Assembly (NCBI GenBank): GCA_026874595.1
Contig: CM049321.1
Coordinates: 14,031,479-14,095,478, forward strand
Length of the DNA: 64,000 bases
Direction: 5' to 3'
From: Sipunculus nudus
Taxonomy: Eukaryota > Annelida > Sipuncula > Golfingiida > Sipunculidae
Both the position numbers and the translations under genes were made by a program. The notes beneath the pieces were generated by a model. It was not told the DNA's origin. It did not search any database and was given only the letters and a program-made list of their open reading frames with translations. Position 1 is the first letter of the stretch. Every line of letters begins with the position of its first letter. Below are positions 48,930 to 61,798 of this stretch, piece by piece.

Positions 48930-49990
48930 TTCGGTTCAACATGGTGGCGTAGAGGATCACCCTGTTAGAGCTCTCGCCAAACCTTATGATTTTGCGAGGA
49001 CAAATGGCAGATGCATTAAGTGTACAGACTACAGCTATGAGCAAAGGTGATACTGGAAATCTGGAGCAATATAGTACGGAGAAATTTCTTGAAACCAGCA
49101 AGAAAAGGATCAAAAGTGCTACTACGTCACGCGACAATAGGGAGCAAAGCCCACAAAGGTTCACATAGTCTATTACGGACATGATAGATTCCAGGATTGG
49201 TCAGCTGCAACAGACTCTTACAGCGGCCCTAGAGGAATTCAAAATTACTCTGCAAAAGGATATTGATGAACTGAAAGCAGATGTTAAAAATATTGAAAAA
49301 GTGAATACAGATTTAGGTAAAACAGTGGATTCAACAATAGAAATTTTGGAATTTACTTAGAATACAGTGAAAGAGACAGAGTCCAGGGCAGAAAAACCTG
49401 AAGCTGAGAATAAGGCGTTGAAAGCAGAAATAGAGAGATTAAAGAAAGACCATAAGGAGAAAGATGAACGTTTATGCTCCATTATTGAAGAGATTGACAA
49501 TTTTGAAAGATACATTCGGGAGTATAATTTGCGACTTGTCGGTACGTCAGAGCACAAACGCATAGATTTACGGGAAATAATGGCCAAAGTGGTCTATGAA
49601 CAAAAACTGTTTGGCGATCGCCCATTGAAACAATCAAAGATACAATAGAAAACGCCCACCGCACGGGAAAACAGAGAAGACGGGGCCACCGTCACATTAT
49701 TGGGAAGTTTTATAGTCGTCCAAAGGGGAACGAAATCCTCGGGGCACAGAGACTGCGGGACCACCAAAAGGGCAGGGGCGAGATCTTCTTTGTCGAAGAC
49801 CTGACACAAGATGATTATCGGCTTAAAAGGAAAGCGACACCCCAAATGCAGGCAGCCCATAAGAGCAAGTGTAAAGTCCGCTTTTGGCGGGGTAAACTCA
49901 TTATCGACGGAAAAGAGGTCCCAATTCAAGATGCGGAGACTCCGGCCAGTCAGCCTTCATTGACAATAAGAGATCTTTTCATATGTGGTC
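48930..49990 (+). pseudogene. L1-type LINE ORF1 (coiled coil, RRM, C-terminal domain), broken
   Basis: The frame starting ATG 48986 continues through an amber stop at 49166-49168 and another at about 49358 without changing phase, to about 49640. A frameshift then leads to TIENAHRTGK, FYSRPKGNEIL, IFFVEDLTQDDYRLKRKATP and FWRGKLIIDGKEVP (to about 49940). The middle part (about 49230-49500) is rich in Glu/Lys heptads and fits a coiled coil. RYIREYNLRLVGTSE is the RRM start. The C-terminal motifs are those of L1-type ORF1 proteins, RNA-binding chaperones of the retrotransposon particle. Two stops and a frameshift make it dead. An ACATGGTGGCG motif lies at 48939. Confidence 0.75.
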
Positions 49991-50587
49991 ATTGGTCAAC
50001 GTACAGGTGACACTCCACGTGCTTCCCTCGAAACCCAGAGTCATCCAGGTTCAAGCATCAGACACCAGGTAGTGCTTGTTACACGAATCTCCGAGTGCGG
50101 ATAGCAGAGACCTACCCTATAACAAAAACTTGTTTTCATAGGAAAATACCTTAAATATCACTCAAACCATGCTGGCCTTTAGGGTGTGTGTCGACTGGAG
50201 TTGGACGCAGTGTAGATGATTATGAATCAGGTCTGTAAATTATTCTTTTTATAGAGATCTAAAGCTTCTTCTTACTAAACTTTATGTCAAAACTCCTTAT
50301 TGATTCAAATGTGCGTTTCATTGTACCACTAAAACTTAACTGTTAACGGTTAGACCAAGTATTTAAAGTTCATACACTGTTATTGTATCTGCAGTTACAG
50401 CTTAAGGTATGGTAATATTTTATTGTTATTAATATTAATAATTATTATTATTATGACATTAAATCGTTACACAAGAAATATTAGCGACAGTAGGATGCAC
50501 TTATGAGTATCGACGTTATGATGCCAGCACAACAACAAAAGTATGGTCGGACAGTGGTTATTATTATCACTTATTGTGATTATATTA

Positions 50588-51430
50588 CCTGTGTAAAATC
50601 ACAGGATTATGCTGTATATGTATTAATCCTACCAGTACTAATTGACGCATGCATGATGCTGTCTATATAACCTGATTCGTTTTCATAGTATATCATATGA
50701 TTTACTATACAATGTCTCTAGGTGTTACTAACACTGACATGGCCAGGGAACATTTCACTTTAAAGACTTGGTCCTGATGTGTTAAGTATATATGTTGATG
50801 ACCATTATGTACTATATATTGTTATTTTGAAGCATCTACAGTGTATATGCTGCCCCAGAGTTCTGACAATTGTACATACATACCTCGTTATTACAACAAC
50901 TTATTACAGTTGTCATTAGCGCTGTATAAAAATGTGATCAAGTTACCTGTGTAAAATCACATAATTTTGTTCCATGGGTGACAATCCTTGCAGTTCTAAT
51001 TGGTGCAGGGATAATGTTGTTTATATACTCCAAATCATTCACAGCATACCACACTATACAGTACATCTAGGTGCCATTAACCCTTATGTCCCAGGGAACA
51101 GTTTCATCGTAGCCTTGGCTAGGATGTGGTAACTCTATATTGATGAGCCTTGTGCACTATATTGTAATTTTAAGGCATTAACAGTGGATACGCTGGACTA
51201 GTGGAAAATCCTAACAGTGCTTATTGATGCATGTATAATGTTGTTCATATGCTTTGAATTTTCTACAATACATCATACTACATAACGCGTACATGGCCAG
51301 GGTACAGTCTCATTGAAGGCACAGTTAGGATGTGTTAATCTATATGTTGATGTCCCTTGTGCATTATACTGTAATTTTGAAGTACATGCAACTGTATATG
51401 CCGGTCCAGTGTTTTGAAATTAGTACAGTA
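50588..51430. repeat. Three diverged tandem units, about 220-360 bp
   Basis: ACCTGTGTAAAATCACA opens copies at 50588 and 50945. A third, shorter copy starts near 51205. Each contains an (A/G)TAATGTTGTTTATAT-like block (or ATGATGCTGTCTATAT), a catacTACAtAG block, GGCCAGGGAACA/GTACAGT and a TATGTTGATG..C(A/C)TTGTGCA(C/T)TATA.TGTAATTTT block. No coding potential. Confidence 0.6.
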
Positions 51431-51439
51431 ACGTATGTA

Positions 51440-52760
51440 TGCATCTCAACTGTCATACACTCAGATTTGCGGACACATTGGCTCATTATTGTACAGAGAC
51501 AGCTACAAGCTAAGTTTCAACAGTCTGTGAAAAAAGAAAACATTGATGGATTAATATCTGTTGCAACCCAATGTTTCTTTATATAATTGTACATTCTCAT
51601 TTCCCGATTATGACTTCTTCATGGGAAAACAAATATTGTGCTGAACTAGAGGAAAATTAAGTTGATTTTCAACCAGAATAATGTTGTACTTGTTCAACCA
51701 CTATTGTTTAAACCTCTTTATCACAAAGAGGTTATATTAAGTTCTTGGATTTATGTTATCTCACCAGTACTTCTGCATTCGTTTTATTATATTATCGAGA
51801 CTTTCATATACAGAAGTACATTTTCACTAACCCAATTCTATAATCTAGTAATGTCCCACTTATAGTCCATCCTGTATTTTATTTTCTCATATACATATGG
51901 TTTTTTTTTCATACGAGGGCAAGATAGTCTTCAGACTGTATTCACAGAAGTTTTGAATCCCTCAATGGTGCCTAATTATAAAGTTTTACTCAACTCCAAA
52001 ATGCTTCTCCTCGGTTTTTGTACAATGTTTTATTTATACTTGTTTAATCTGATATGGCTCAGGGCAGTCTTCTAAACTGCTACATAGAACTAAAATGTTA
52101 TTAGGCAGGTTAACATTACTTAAACTTATTTGGTACCCTTCTGATTTGCTCATTCGGTGGGGTCAAGTATACACATCCCTTAAACAACACAGACTATACT
52201 TCATATACTCTTTTACCTTCTGGTAGGAGGGAAAACTGTTAGTGCAAGTCTCCTAGACTGCTTTATCAAAATCTAACACATAGTATTAGTTTAGGCGTAA
52301 TGATTAGATGTCTGATATTTGGCATTAACATGCTGGTGGTGTTAATTGCATTAATGTATTTTAGGCAGTAGATTTGTACTGATTTCTACCAGATAAATGA
52401 ATTTTAACATAGGCAGCTCTTAATACAGTAATGTCACTTCAGGTATCGCACGCACTATAAAACCAGTCACAAAATACATAAATGTTTTAACTACTTTTAC
52501 TATTAATTATAAAAGTTCCCGAGATTAGTAAAGTGATGTATACCTGGTATCACTTGACAAGATACACTTATGCATACTGAGTTATTTTTTTTTTATTTAT
52601 TTTTTCTTCTTCTTCTCCCCTTCCTTTCTTTTTAAATATTTTTTCCTTGAAATATAGTATGCAAGCTGGACAAAATGAAATTAAGAGTTGAATTGTTTTC
52701 ATAATAACAAGTACCAGAATATTAAGGTGATTCTTAGGATGTCTCACCTTTCAGGTTTCA
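51440..52760. other. Gene-free sequence
   Basis: Short frames only. A polypyrimidine tract spans about 52588-52640. No repeat partner seen. Confidence 0.4.
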
Positions 52761-52770
52761 TGTTGTCAGT

Positions 52771-54900
52771 TTTAGCGAACCTGTGAGCTTATGCAATGGT
52801 GTAGCGTCGTCCGGCGTCCGTCGTCTGGCGCCCGTCGTCCGTCGTCTGTACGTTAACCAATACTATCTTGAAAACGGCAAGAGTTAGCATCACGAAATTT
52901 TATGCAAAAAATTAGTCATCTAAAAACTATATCGGATTTTACTTATTTTTGGCTAACTGCATTTTCATATATTTTATAGGGAAAAAGCTAAAAAAGGTTT
53001 AAAAATCTTCTTCTCTGAAACTGTTCAGCCAAATTGTCCAATGTTTCACAGAAATGATTCCTTCGAACAATTTTTCTCAAGTTTGTTCGAATGATTTAAA
53101 TTCAGTAATTTTTGGCCGAGTTACAGAAAGTTGAACTTAGTCATCTGTCCAAAATAGCATACTAAAATTACAATCTCAGAAACGGCTGGAGCTATTATCA
53201 CCAAATTTTAAGCCAATGTTGGTCATATGAGTCATATCTGAAATTGAGGTATTGATGGCGTCACCTGCATCGGCCTTTTTTGTACGGGGGTCATCAGTGT
53301 CCGTATCATACTGACGTTTGCAAAGAACTTCTTTTCTGAAACCATTTAGCCAAATTGTTTAATATTGCACAGAAATGATCCCAGGGTAGGGAACCAGTTT
53401 GTTCAAATGGTCTCAGTTCAGTGACTTTGTGCTGAGTTATGGGAAGCTGAATATAATCATATGCCGTACCAGCTCATTTTAGCTCAGTGGCTACAAAGAT
53501 CTTCTTCTCAAAAACTACTGGGCCAAATTCTTAAATCTCACACATTAATTATCCTTAAATATTGATAATTCAAGTTTGTTCAAATGGGTTTGGTTCAGTG
53601 ATTTTTGGCTGAGTTATGGGAAGCTAAACTTAGCCATTTTGCTGTATTTTCCCATAAGAGTTATAAACCTGTAAAACGTTTTTTGACTGATGCCACTGAG
53701 GCCAATATGTTTAATATTTTACAAGAATAATCCCCTGAATAATTCTTATAATAATTGTCTGTTATGGTTCCAAGGAATGAATTTTGGCTGAATTATAAAG
53801 ATTGAATTGAGTCATTTTACCATATATGATAGCTGTAGGAAGCAGATACTTTTAGCCTGGCACCAGTTTATCAGCATCAGTTACATCTTGCCTGTAGACA
53901 TTTAGATTTCAGGTTATCTATGGTTAATATTGACAAGAATTTTTTTTTAAAAGTTTTAAAAAAATGTTGATTTATGATTTTAGATATTCCTAATGCCAGG
54001 CAATATTTACAATCACAGGTATACAGCTCTCTGACGGTATGTAAAGACGGCTGTACATGGATTATAAATGATTGGATCCATACTCAACTTAATTCAAGAT
54101 TTTGCCATCAGTGAGATGTATCTGTATTATAATTTTGCATTCAATATGCATCTGTAGTAATTTTTAGCGAACCTCTGAGCTAATGAGATGGTGTGGCGGC
54201 GTCCATCGTCTGTACGTTAACCCATACTATTTCGAAAACGACTGGAGCTAGCATCATGAAATTTAATGCAAAAAATTAACCATCTGAATGACTCTGCATT
54301 TTCTTAGATTTTATAGAGAAAAACGTGAAAAACCTTTAAAAATCATCTCCTCTGAAACAGTCAAGCCAAAGTGTTCAATATATCACAGAAATAATCTCTT
54401 ATACCATCTCTCTCATGTTTGTTCAAATGGTTTAAGTTCCGTGAATTTTGGCTGAGTTACAGGAAGTTAAACTTAGCCTTCTGTCCAAAAAAGCATTCTA
54501 AAATGACAGTCTAAGAAACAGCTGGAGCTATCATCACCAAATTTATGCCAATCTTGGTCACATAAGTCATATATGGAATTCAGGTATTAATGGTGCCACC
54601 TGCATCGACATTTTTTTTGTACGGGGGTCATTGGCCCATTATTGGATTGTACACTAACCCATAATTTCTCAGAAATAGCAGGAGCTACCATCCCCATATT
54701 TTATTCAATAATCTGTCACATATCAAATGTTGTGGAATTCGGCTTATTTTTTTTTGCTATCTGCATTTAATTAGATTTTAAATGGCCAAGTAAGCATACT
54801 TACATAGTAATCTCAGAAATGACAGAAGCTAGCATTACCAAGTATTGTGCAAATGTTGGTCACATGACTCATATTTGAAGTTGCAGATTTTGTGAACATG
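52771..54900. repeat. Dispersed bivalve-like repeat, two nested units
   Basis: TTTAGCGAACCT(G/C)TGAGCT followed by GTCCGTCGTC-type runs and CTGTACGTTAACC starts at 52771 and again at 54163. A third trace (TGAGCTTATGCAATGGTGTGG) is near 55192. Inside, GTTTGTTC(A/G)AATGG with GGCTGAGTTA(T/C) and GAAGCT(A/G)AA recurs at about 53082, 53398, 53574 and 54417. ATCACCAAATTT plus GTCA(C/T)AT(A/G)AGTCATAT recurs at 53200 and 54533. The GTCCGTCGTC family is one I associate with molluscan genomes. No open frame; class unknown. Confidence 0.6.
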
Positions 54901-54989
54901 TCAGCTTGAAGAAAAAAGCATTTTAGCCAAAGTCTTTCAGTATGTGTAATCAGATTTACCAACAGGCGAAGATTGTATCTGTATCTTTA

Positions 54990-55570
54990 AATAGGTTGAG
55001 AAACTGCCAACTGTTTCAGATTTGGCAACAGATCAAGAGTTCATTCAGTGCACCAAGATATAGGTCAAGAGTTCAATCAGTGCAGCCATGCACAAGCCAT
55101 GTGATCACCTCATGGGTGACTTGTGAACACCTCATGGCCACCATGTGATCACTTCATGGGTGTCATGCCCCTCAGGGCAGGGCCCCTACATGAGCTTATG
55201 CAATGGTGTGGCTACTATTTCAGATATGGCAACAGGCTAGAGGTCAGTCTGGATCTGTTTATGGCTTTGGCAGACTGCCAACTGTATCAGATTAGGCAAC
55301 AGGTCAAGAGTCCACTCAGTGCAGCTTGGTATGGGTCAGGACTTTACTCAGTGCAGTAGCTGCATTCTATTTATAGCGTTGGCAGACTGCTCACTGCATC
55401 AGATTTGGCACCAAAGTTCAGCCTGGATCTATATATAGCTTTTGCAGACTGCCATTTGTGTCAGATTATGCAACAGGTCAAGAGTTCACTCAGTGCAGCC
55501 AGGTGCAGGTAAAAATTCCCTCAGTCTAGCCAGGTGCAGGTCATGAGTTCACTCAGTGCAGTAGCCTGAG
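54990..55570. repeat. Tandem repeat with a CAGACTGCCA / CACTCAGTGCAG motif
   Basis: Blocks of AACTGCCAACTGT.TCAGAT..GGCAACAG.TCAAGAG recur at about 55001, 55264, 55380 (divergent) and 55444, most followed by TTCA(C/T)TCAGTGCA. Units are about 60-120 bp. No coding signal. Confidence 0.6.
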
Positions 55571-55644
55571 CCAGCAAATTTGCCACAGTTCACTCGGGGA
55601 TCTGCCTTTCTCACCTCATCCTGGTCAGCCCCATGCATCAGACT

Positions 55645-56000
55645 CAAAGTAAGTTTGATGTATTTGCCTGATATTTTGACCTGTCTTTGTGTCTTTGATG
55701 GCTTTCTCGTTCACAAGACAGGTGTCGCCACCTACAATTACTTTTGCACAGTGAATGTGTCTGCATATTTCAACAGAGGAATTTGATATATCAGCCTGAA
55801 ATTGGGCATATATATACATATCGAATAGCTTTGTCGTATACAAGACTGGTGGTGCCACCTACAATCATTTTTGCACAGTGTGTGTCCCTCCTTCAGGAGG
55901 GGTTTGATATATCAGTCTGAAATTGGGCATATGTATATAACTTTGATAGCTTTGTTGTATACAAGACTGGTGGTGCCAGCTACAATCATTTGTGTGTTTT
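55645..56000. repeat. 121-bp tandem repeat, three copies
   Basis: TTTGATATATCAGCCTGAAA starts units at 55782 and 55903, 121 bp apart, and a diverged first unit starts near 55655. Each unit includes GGCATAT, TTTG(A/T)(T/C)AGCTTTG(T/C)GTATACAA-like sequence, GACTGGTGGTGCCACC and TTTTGCACAGTG. Confidence 0.7.
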
Positions 56001-56619
56001 GTGCACCCATGCCAGAATGTCAGCAGTGATGTTTGTGTAATTGTTTCTTATTCAAAATGTTTAGTCCTTGCATTGTTCATATACATGAGAAGTAATGGTC
56101 CAGCATTGAAGCATTATACCTGGTGTATTTCCCAATGCACAGATTAGCATTAGGCCTGTAGGCCTTCTTTTCAATAGGGAGATTACTAATGCAAAGTGTA
56201 AAATATCACAATCATGAAATAAGATCACATGTTAATACTATTTCAATAATAAATACTAGGTAGGATGTTGATCCTTTGTCTAAGCATATGCAGCAAAACT
56301 AAATATGCCATTTCGTTCCTTTTTCTTCATATTATGTGCTATAGGCGAATTAGCTGTAGCACAGTACTTTAGACAAGACAAAGTACCTCGGTCACTTTGT
56401 TCGAACCGGTGGTTGTATATTATGGCACTGCCCCTGATTAGTAGTGTCTCCATGTTAGATGTTTACTTATGTAAGCTATGTCAGTTTATGTTTGTTTCAA
56501 TTATTGTGTCCCGTAACTTGACTTTCATTGTGTTTCATGCAGGCATTCAATGTAACAGTCTATCACTATCTGTATCCTATAATTTTCAGAGAAGTGTTTC
56601 TGTGTATATAAATAATTTA

Positions 56620-59600
56620 ATTTATCATTAAATGTTAGAGGATTAAGAGATAATAAAAAACGAAGGGAAACTTTTCAATGGTTACAAAGATGTAGTGCTA
56701 AAGTTATATTACTACAAGAAACCCATAGCACTGTTAATGAAGAGAATAGATGGAGAGCAGAATGGGGAGGTAAAATATTTTTCTCTCATGGTATAAGTAA
56801 CTTCAATTGAGTCTGTATTATGCTGAAAAATAATTTTAGTTTTAATATTCATGAAATTTAGTGCCGTGAGGATGGTCGATTTTTAATATTAGATATATCA
56901 TTAGAAGCTATAAGAATTACTCTAGTTAATTTATATAGGCCTAACAAGGATGAACCTGCTTTCTTTCTTTATAATATGGAAATTGTTTAATCACTGCCAA
57001 ATGATAATAGATTGTTAGCAGGTGACTTTAAACTTGTTCTTAATATGGATAGAGATAGAAAAGGAGAACCTCCTCATTCACACTTCAGATCACACACACT
57101 GATAAACTCATGGATAGATGACTTAGATTTATTGGATATATGGAGAGAACAACATCCTGAAAAATTGCAGAATACTTGGAAGAGACAACCCCTCTGCACT
57201 ATTTTACAGATTGGATTTTATCTTGATTTCAAAAGGTCTAAGTAGCTGTGCAAGTAAAGCATAGATATTACCAGGATTTAAAAAATGATCATTCCACTGT
57301 TAAAGTTACACTCGACCTAAACCTTGATAAAAGAGGGCCAGGTTTCTGGAATTTAATTCTAAATATTTATGTAATAAAGATTATGTAGAATAAGTTAAAT
57401 AAACCATTAATGAGACAAAATAATTTAATTAAAGTGCAGATCCAGCCTTATTATGGGACACACTTAAGTGTAAGATAAGAGGTTCCACAATAGCATATTC
57501 TTTCAGAATTAATAAAAAAGGACCTTGTTACATCAGTTAGAAAATTATTTGAAACCTTTAGAAGAACAATATACCAACAACCCTGATAAAAGAATTAGGG
57601 AAGATATAAAAGATAAAAAATCAGAAATTGAGAAAATAATTCAAGAAAAAACAGAAGCAGCAATGTTCAGATGTAAGACCAGATGGTTTTCGGATGGGGA
57701 AAAGCCTTCCAAATACTTTTTGAATTTGGAGAAAAGACTATTTAATAATAAAACTATAAAAAGGCTAAACGTTAATAATAGACCTGTAACAAATCCCAGG
57801 ATGTATTAAAAGAGGCAGAAAATTACTACAACGCATTATATTCTTTAGCTGATTTAGCACCAAATGAAGACCACTATACCTAGTTCTTAACACCGACAGA
57901 AAATACCTTATCAGATGAAAATAAAATATTTTGTGTTAGTTAATTGTCAGATGAAGAATTATTTAAATGTTTAAAATCTTTAAAAAATGGCAAAACCCCT
58001 GGATCTGCTGGTTTAACAGTGGAATTTTATACATTCGTTTGGCATGAAATTAAAACAGATCTGATAGCTGCTTATAAATAATCTTTTGCAAAGGGCAGTT
58101 TAAACAATACTCAACGACAAGGAATTATCACACTGATCCCCAAAAAATCAAAAGACACAACTCTGCTTAAGAATTGGAGACCAATATCTTTATTGAATAC
58201 AGATTATAAGTTACTGACTAAATATATGGCTTGTAGATTACAGAGGGTTCTCCAAAACGTAATCCATCCAGATCAGACTGGCGTTTTGAAAAAAAAACAG
58301 ATATATTGGTGAGAGCTTCAGTAGAATTGATAATTTGATGAATTATTGTACTACAAATAAAATAAATGCCAATTTAATAAAAGTAGATTTTGAAAAGGGT
58401 TTCGATTTATTAGAATGGTCGTTTATTCAGAAATCATTAAAACACTACAACTTTGGTGATATTTTCTATAAATGGGTCAAAAGATTTTTATAATGGTATA
58501 TCATCATGTTTTATAAATAATGGAAGGAATTCCAGCTTTTTCACAGTAAGCAGAGGAGTTAGACAAGGCTTCCCCCTTTTACCATATCTATTCATTATTT
58601 CGGCTGAACTGCTAGCTGACAATAGAGACAAATAAATATTAAATGCACTGAGATTGGAAATGTGAACCATTTTATTTCTCAATATGCAGATGATACCACA
58701 CTATTTGTAAGAGGTGGACAAACGATGATTAAAGAGGCTATAGAACAATTTAAAAGATTCCAAAACGTAAGTGTTTCAAAAATAAATATAGAAAAAAAAA
58801 CAGTAATTATGCCCATTGGTAATCATGAATTCAATAAAGACGAGATGATAAAACTTGGTCTGAAATGGGCAAAAGAACCGATTGCAATTTTAGGTATTAA
58901 GATTAATAGTACACTCCAAAATCCTTATGAAATGAACTTTCTACCATTACTTTTACACAGCTGCAGTACCAGTTGTCTGTTTTACCTAAACCTCCAGTAT
59001 CTTTTTTTAAAAAGAGTTGAAAGCAAGCTTTTTAATTTCATATGGAATAACAAAAAAAGATAAAGTAAAAAGATTAACTCTGATAGCATGTAAAAAGAAT
59101 GGCGGTTTAAATATGGTCGACATATGGTCAAAATTACAAGCTGCTAAAATCGCTTGGGTGAATAGATTATTGAGCTCAGATTTGAAACAAGGATTGAGAC
59201 AGGTAGTTGACTGTAGTTTTAATAATTTGAGTGAATATTTATTCAAATGCAATGTAAATGCTGAAGATCTGGATCAACTCTGTTTCCTCAAAAAAGAAAA
59301 CTAGATTCTGGAAAGAAGTTTTATATGGTTGGTGTAAATATAACTATCATACTCCAGTCAAAACAAATGATTATTTAAATCAATCTTTGTGGATAAACTC
59401 TCACCTAAAAATAGTTGGACAAATTGTATTTAATAAAACTTGGTACCATGCAGGTGTCAGATTCATCAATAATTTAACAAAGAAGGTGAACAATTCTTAT
59501 GTATTCTACACTCCTGGTGAAATAGGACAGATTTATGCCATTGATGTAAAAACATTGACTTATAATATTATTTTACACTCAATACCAGCAAAATTTCTGG

Positions 59601-59623
59601 AACACCAATGCGTGGTGAAATGA
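56620..59623 (+). pseudogene. L1/Tx1-like LINE ORF2 (endonuclease + reverse transcriptase), degenerate
   Basis: The endonuclease starts LNVRGLRDNKKRRETFQW (about 56628) with ILLQETHST, LVNLYRPNKDEP and LLAGDFKLVLNMDRDR (57015-57060). A linker/thumb region lies at 57525-57809 (WFSDGEKPSKYFLNLEKR). Reverse transcriptase: LLKNWRPISLLNTDYKLLTK (about 58165-58225), VDFEKGFDLLEWSFIQKSL (about 58383-58440), SRGVRQGFPLLPYLFIISAE (about 58551-58610), and an intact YADD at 58683-58694. The C-terminal region includes FWKEVLYGWCKYNYHTP (about 59307-59360), after which the element is truncated near 59623. Stops and frameshifts break it into at least seven pieces. It may belong with ORF1 at 48930-49990, same strand, 6.6 kb upstream. 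Confidence 0.82.
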
Positions 59624-59639
59624 AGCCGCAAATAACAGT

Positions 59640-60264
59640 AAACGTATATCAGACACGCAGGTGCGTGACAAGAGACCGTGGCGTTTGGTTAATTCTCATG
59701 TGAGCGAGCTTCATTGAATGACGTATAAACTGACCAGCATGCTTGCATGCTAACCAACTATATATAAAAAAACAGCGCATATGAATGGACTATTCAAATG
59801 AACTTGTCATGTTTCTAAAAAACATAAAAGAACTGACGCAGACACAGGGTTATAGAAGGTAGCACACGCCGTGTATTTAAAGGATCTTTGCAACTGTCGT
59901 TGACAGCACATTTATTTAACCTTTAACGCCATGCAAAGTGAACACGTGTCTATTGGTTTCAAAGATGACCCATGTATTTGATTACTGCAGCTCTGCCTAT
60001 GCATTATAATTGTACAAACTGCAGATGATTTGAGCCGCACGCACGGCAAGGAATAGACTTGCAATTTTATTTTCTTTATTTTGTCAGACCCAAATTGTAT
60101 TTTGGGTTAATATATAATATTTACAATCTTCAACAGTACTTCAAAATCATAAGGTGATCATACTTTTACATTTAATTTTGAATATCTATGCTATAGGTAT
60201 GTTTTGCTTACTATTAAATATATATAAATTAACCATTTTAGCGATTGAATAATTTGTACTATTA

Positions 60265-60295
<31 letters not shown>

Positions 60296-60430
60296 GTTAA
60301 ATGTTAAAAGAGGTAAAAACGGCTGTGTGTAAAACCCGGACACAGAAAACATTGATTTGACGCCAATAAAAACACTTGAAAATTAAAAAAAATAAAGCCT
60401 ACCTTTCTTATGATTTTTTTGGGTTAGTGA
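59640..60430. other. Gene-free spacer between LINE fragments
   Basis: Includes a (TA)n-rich tract at 60263-60297. No other feature recognised. Confidence 0.45.
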
Positions 60431-61620
60431 AACCCCCAACAGGATTTTTTTAAAGATTGGCCTAAGCAACAGATTACAATCCTGGTGCTCCTTGATCTGT
60501 CGGCAGCTTTTGATAAAATCGATCACCAGATACTTGTATCAAGGTTGTCTGAACTACTGGGAATTACAGGTCTAACCTTAGCTTTTTTCAAGTCATATCT
60601 AAGTGGGAGGACGCAGTCAGTTGTAATATGGGATAGTGCATTCCGTGGCGCAGTCCTGGAATACGGTGTACCCCAGGTTTCTGTGCTGGGACCCATTGAT
60701 TTACCATTTACACAATGTGATTAAGAAACATTATGAGATAACACGACTTAAAATATGCTCGTTATGCAGATGATGCTCAGCTGTATTCATTATTTCTACC
60801 TGCCATCTTAGATCCTGACATAAGCAAAATAAACTTATGTGAATGACATTCGGATATGGATGTTAGGAAACGAGCTCAAGCTTAATAGTGAAAACACTGA
60901 GGTTATTTACATTGGCACAGCTAATCATTTACAGAAAGTAAACAGTCGAACCTTGTTCAATGGTTCCGCTCCAATTGCATCGCCTTTAAACGTGCGGAAT
61001 TGGGCAGTAATTTTTGATAATCAGATGAAACTTAAAATACACATCAACACTATATAAAAGTGCTTACTTTAATTTGCACAATCTCGGACGTATCCGAAAA
61101 TTACTTTCAAAGTCAAGTGCATCTCAGCTGGCACGAAGCTTGATTCTGTCAAGGCTGGATGTGTTGATCACTTTCGTTTGGATTACAAAAAATTCAAGAA
61201 TGTCGTCTACAAAAGATCCAGAATCAGGCTGCCCCCATAGTATGCAGGTTTACAAATCGTGCTAATATCTCTCTCTTCTTAAAGAACTACATTAGTTACC
61301 AGTTGTATGTCACACACAGTTTTAAATTTGTTACTTACATACATGGACCTCTAAGGGATGACACCGGCTTACTTATCTGATCTATTCTAGCTGTACCAAG
61401 CTCCTCGTACCCTGAGGTCTAACAATAGATATCTTCTTTTGCATGAACCCAGAGCTAAACTTTCAACATATGGAGGCAGAGCTATAAGCTTTGTGCTCCA
61501 ACTTTGCGGAATGTTACCAAAGTATATAAAAATATGTGACTCAGTTGACAAGTTTAAAGGTGAATTAAAATCTTACTTTTTTGTGCAATTTTATAGCAAT
61601 ATTTTGTAATCCTCTTGTAA
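60430..61620 (+). pseudogene. CR1/jockey-like LINE reverse-transcriptase fragment
   Basis: VLLDLSAAFDKIDHQILVSR (60482-60541), SYLSGRTQSV and GVPQVSVLGPI (to 60698), then after a frameshift RYADDAQLYSLF (60760-60795) with an intact YADD. Further on: VNDIRIWMLGNELKLNSENT (60840-60899), the late-RT block NLGRIRKLLSKSSASQLARS (61077-61136), and a tail matching the LH.LPV...APTL.N.LPKYIKICDSV.KFK.ELKSYFF pattern of CR1/L2/jockey elements (61290-61590). These motifs differ from the L1/Tx1-like copies nearby. The 5' part (endonuclease) is missing. Confidence 0.78.
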
Positions 61621-61798
61621 ATGTTCGGGTCTTTATATTTTTCATGCTTAGGTTATTTTTTAAGTTAAAGTAATAATTTTAGAATGTGAGATATTACGAG
61701 TTTTTTGTCTGTTGCTAAATATTGCATCTATGATGTATTTTATTCATGTTTGCATTTTTGTCAGGCGCTTTAAAGCGGAATATTGAAATCGGTTGTGC

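Noticed and set aside
56305-56631. 108-codon frame before the LINE endonuclease
   Set aside because: Composition is random-like, and the true endonuclease motif starts in another frame at about 56628.
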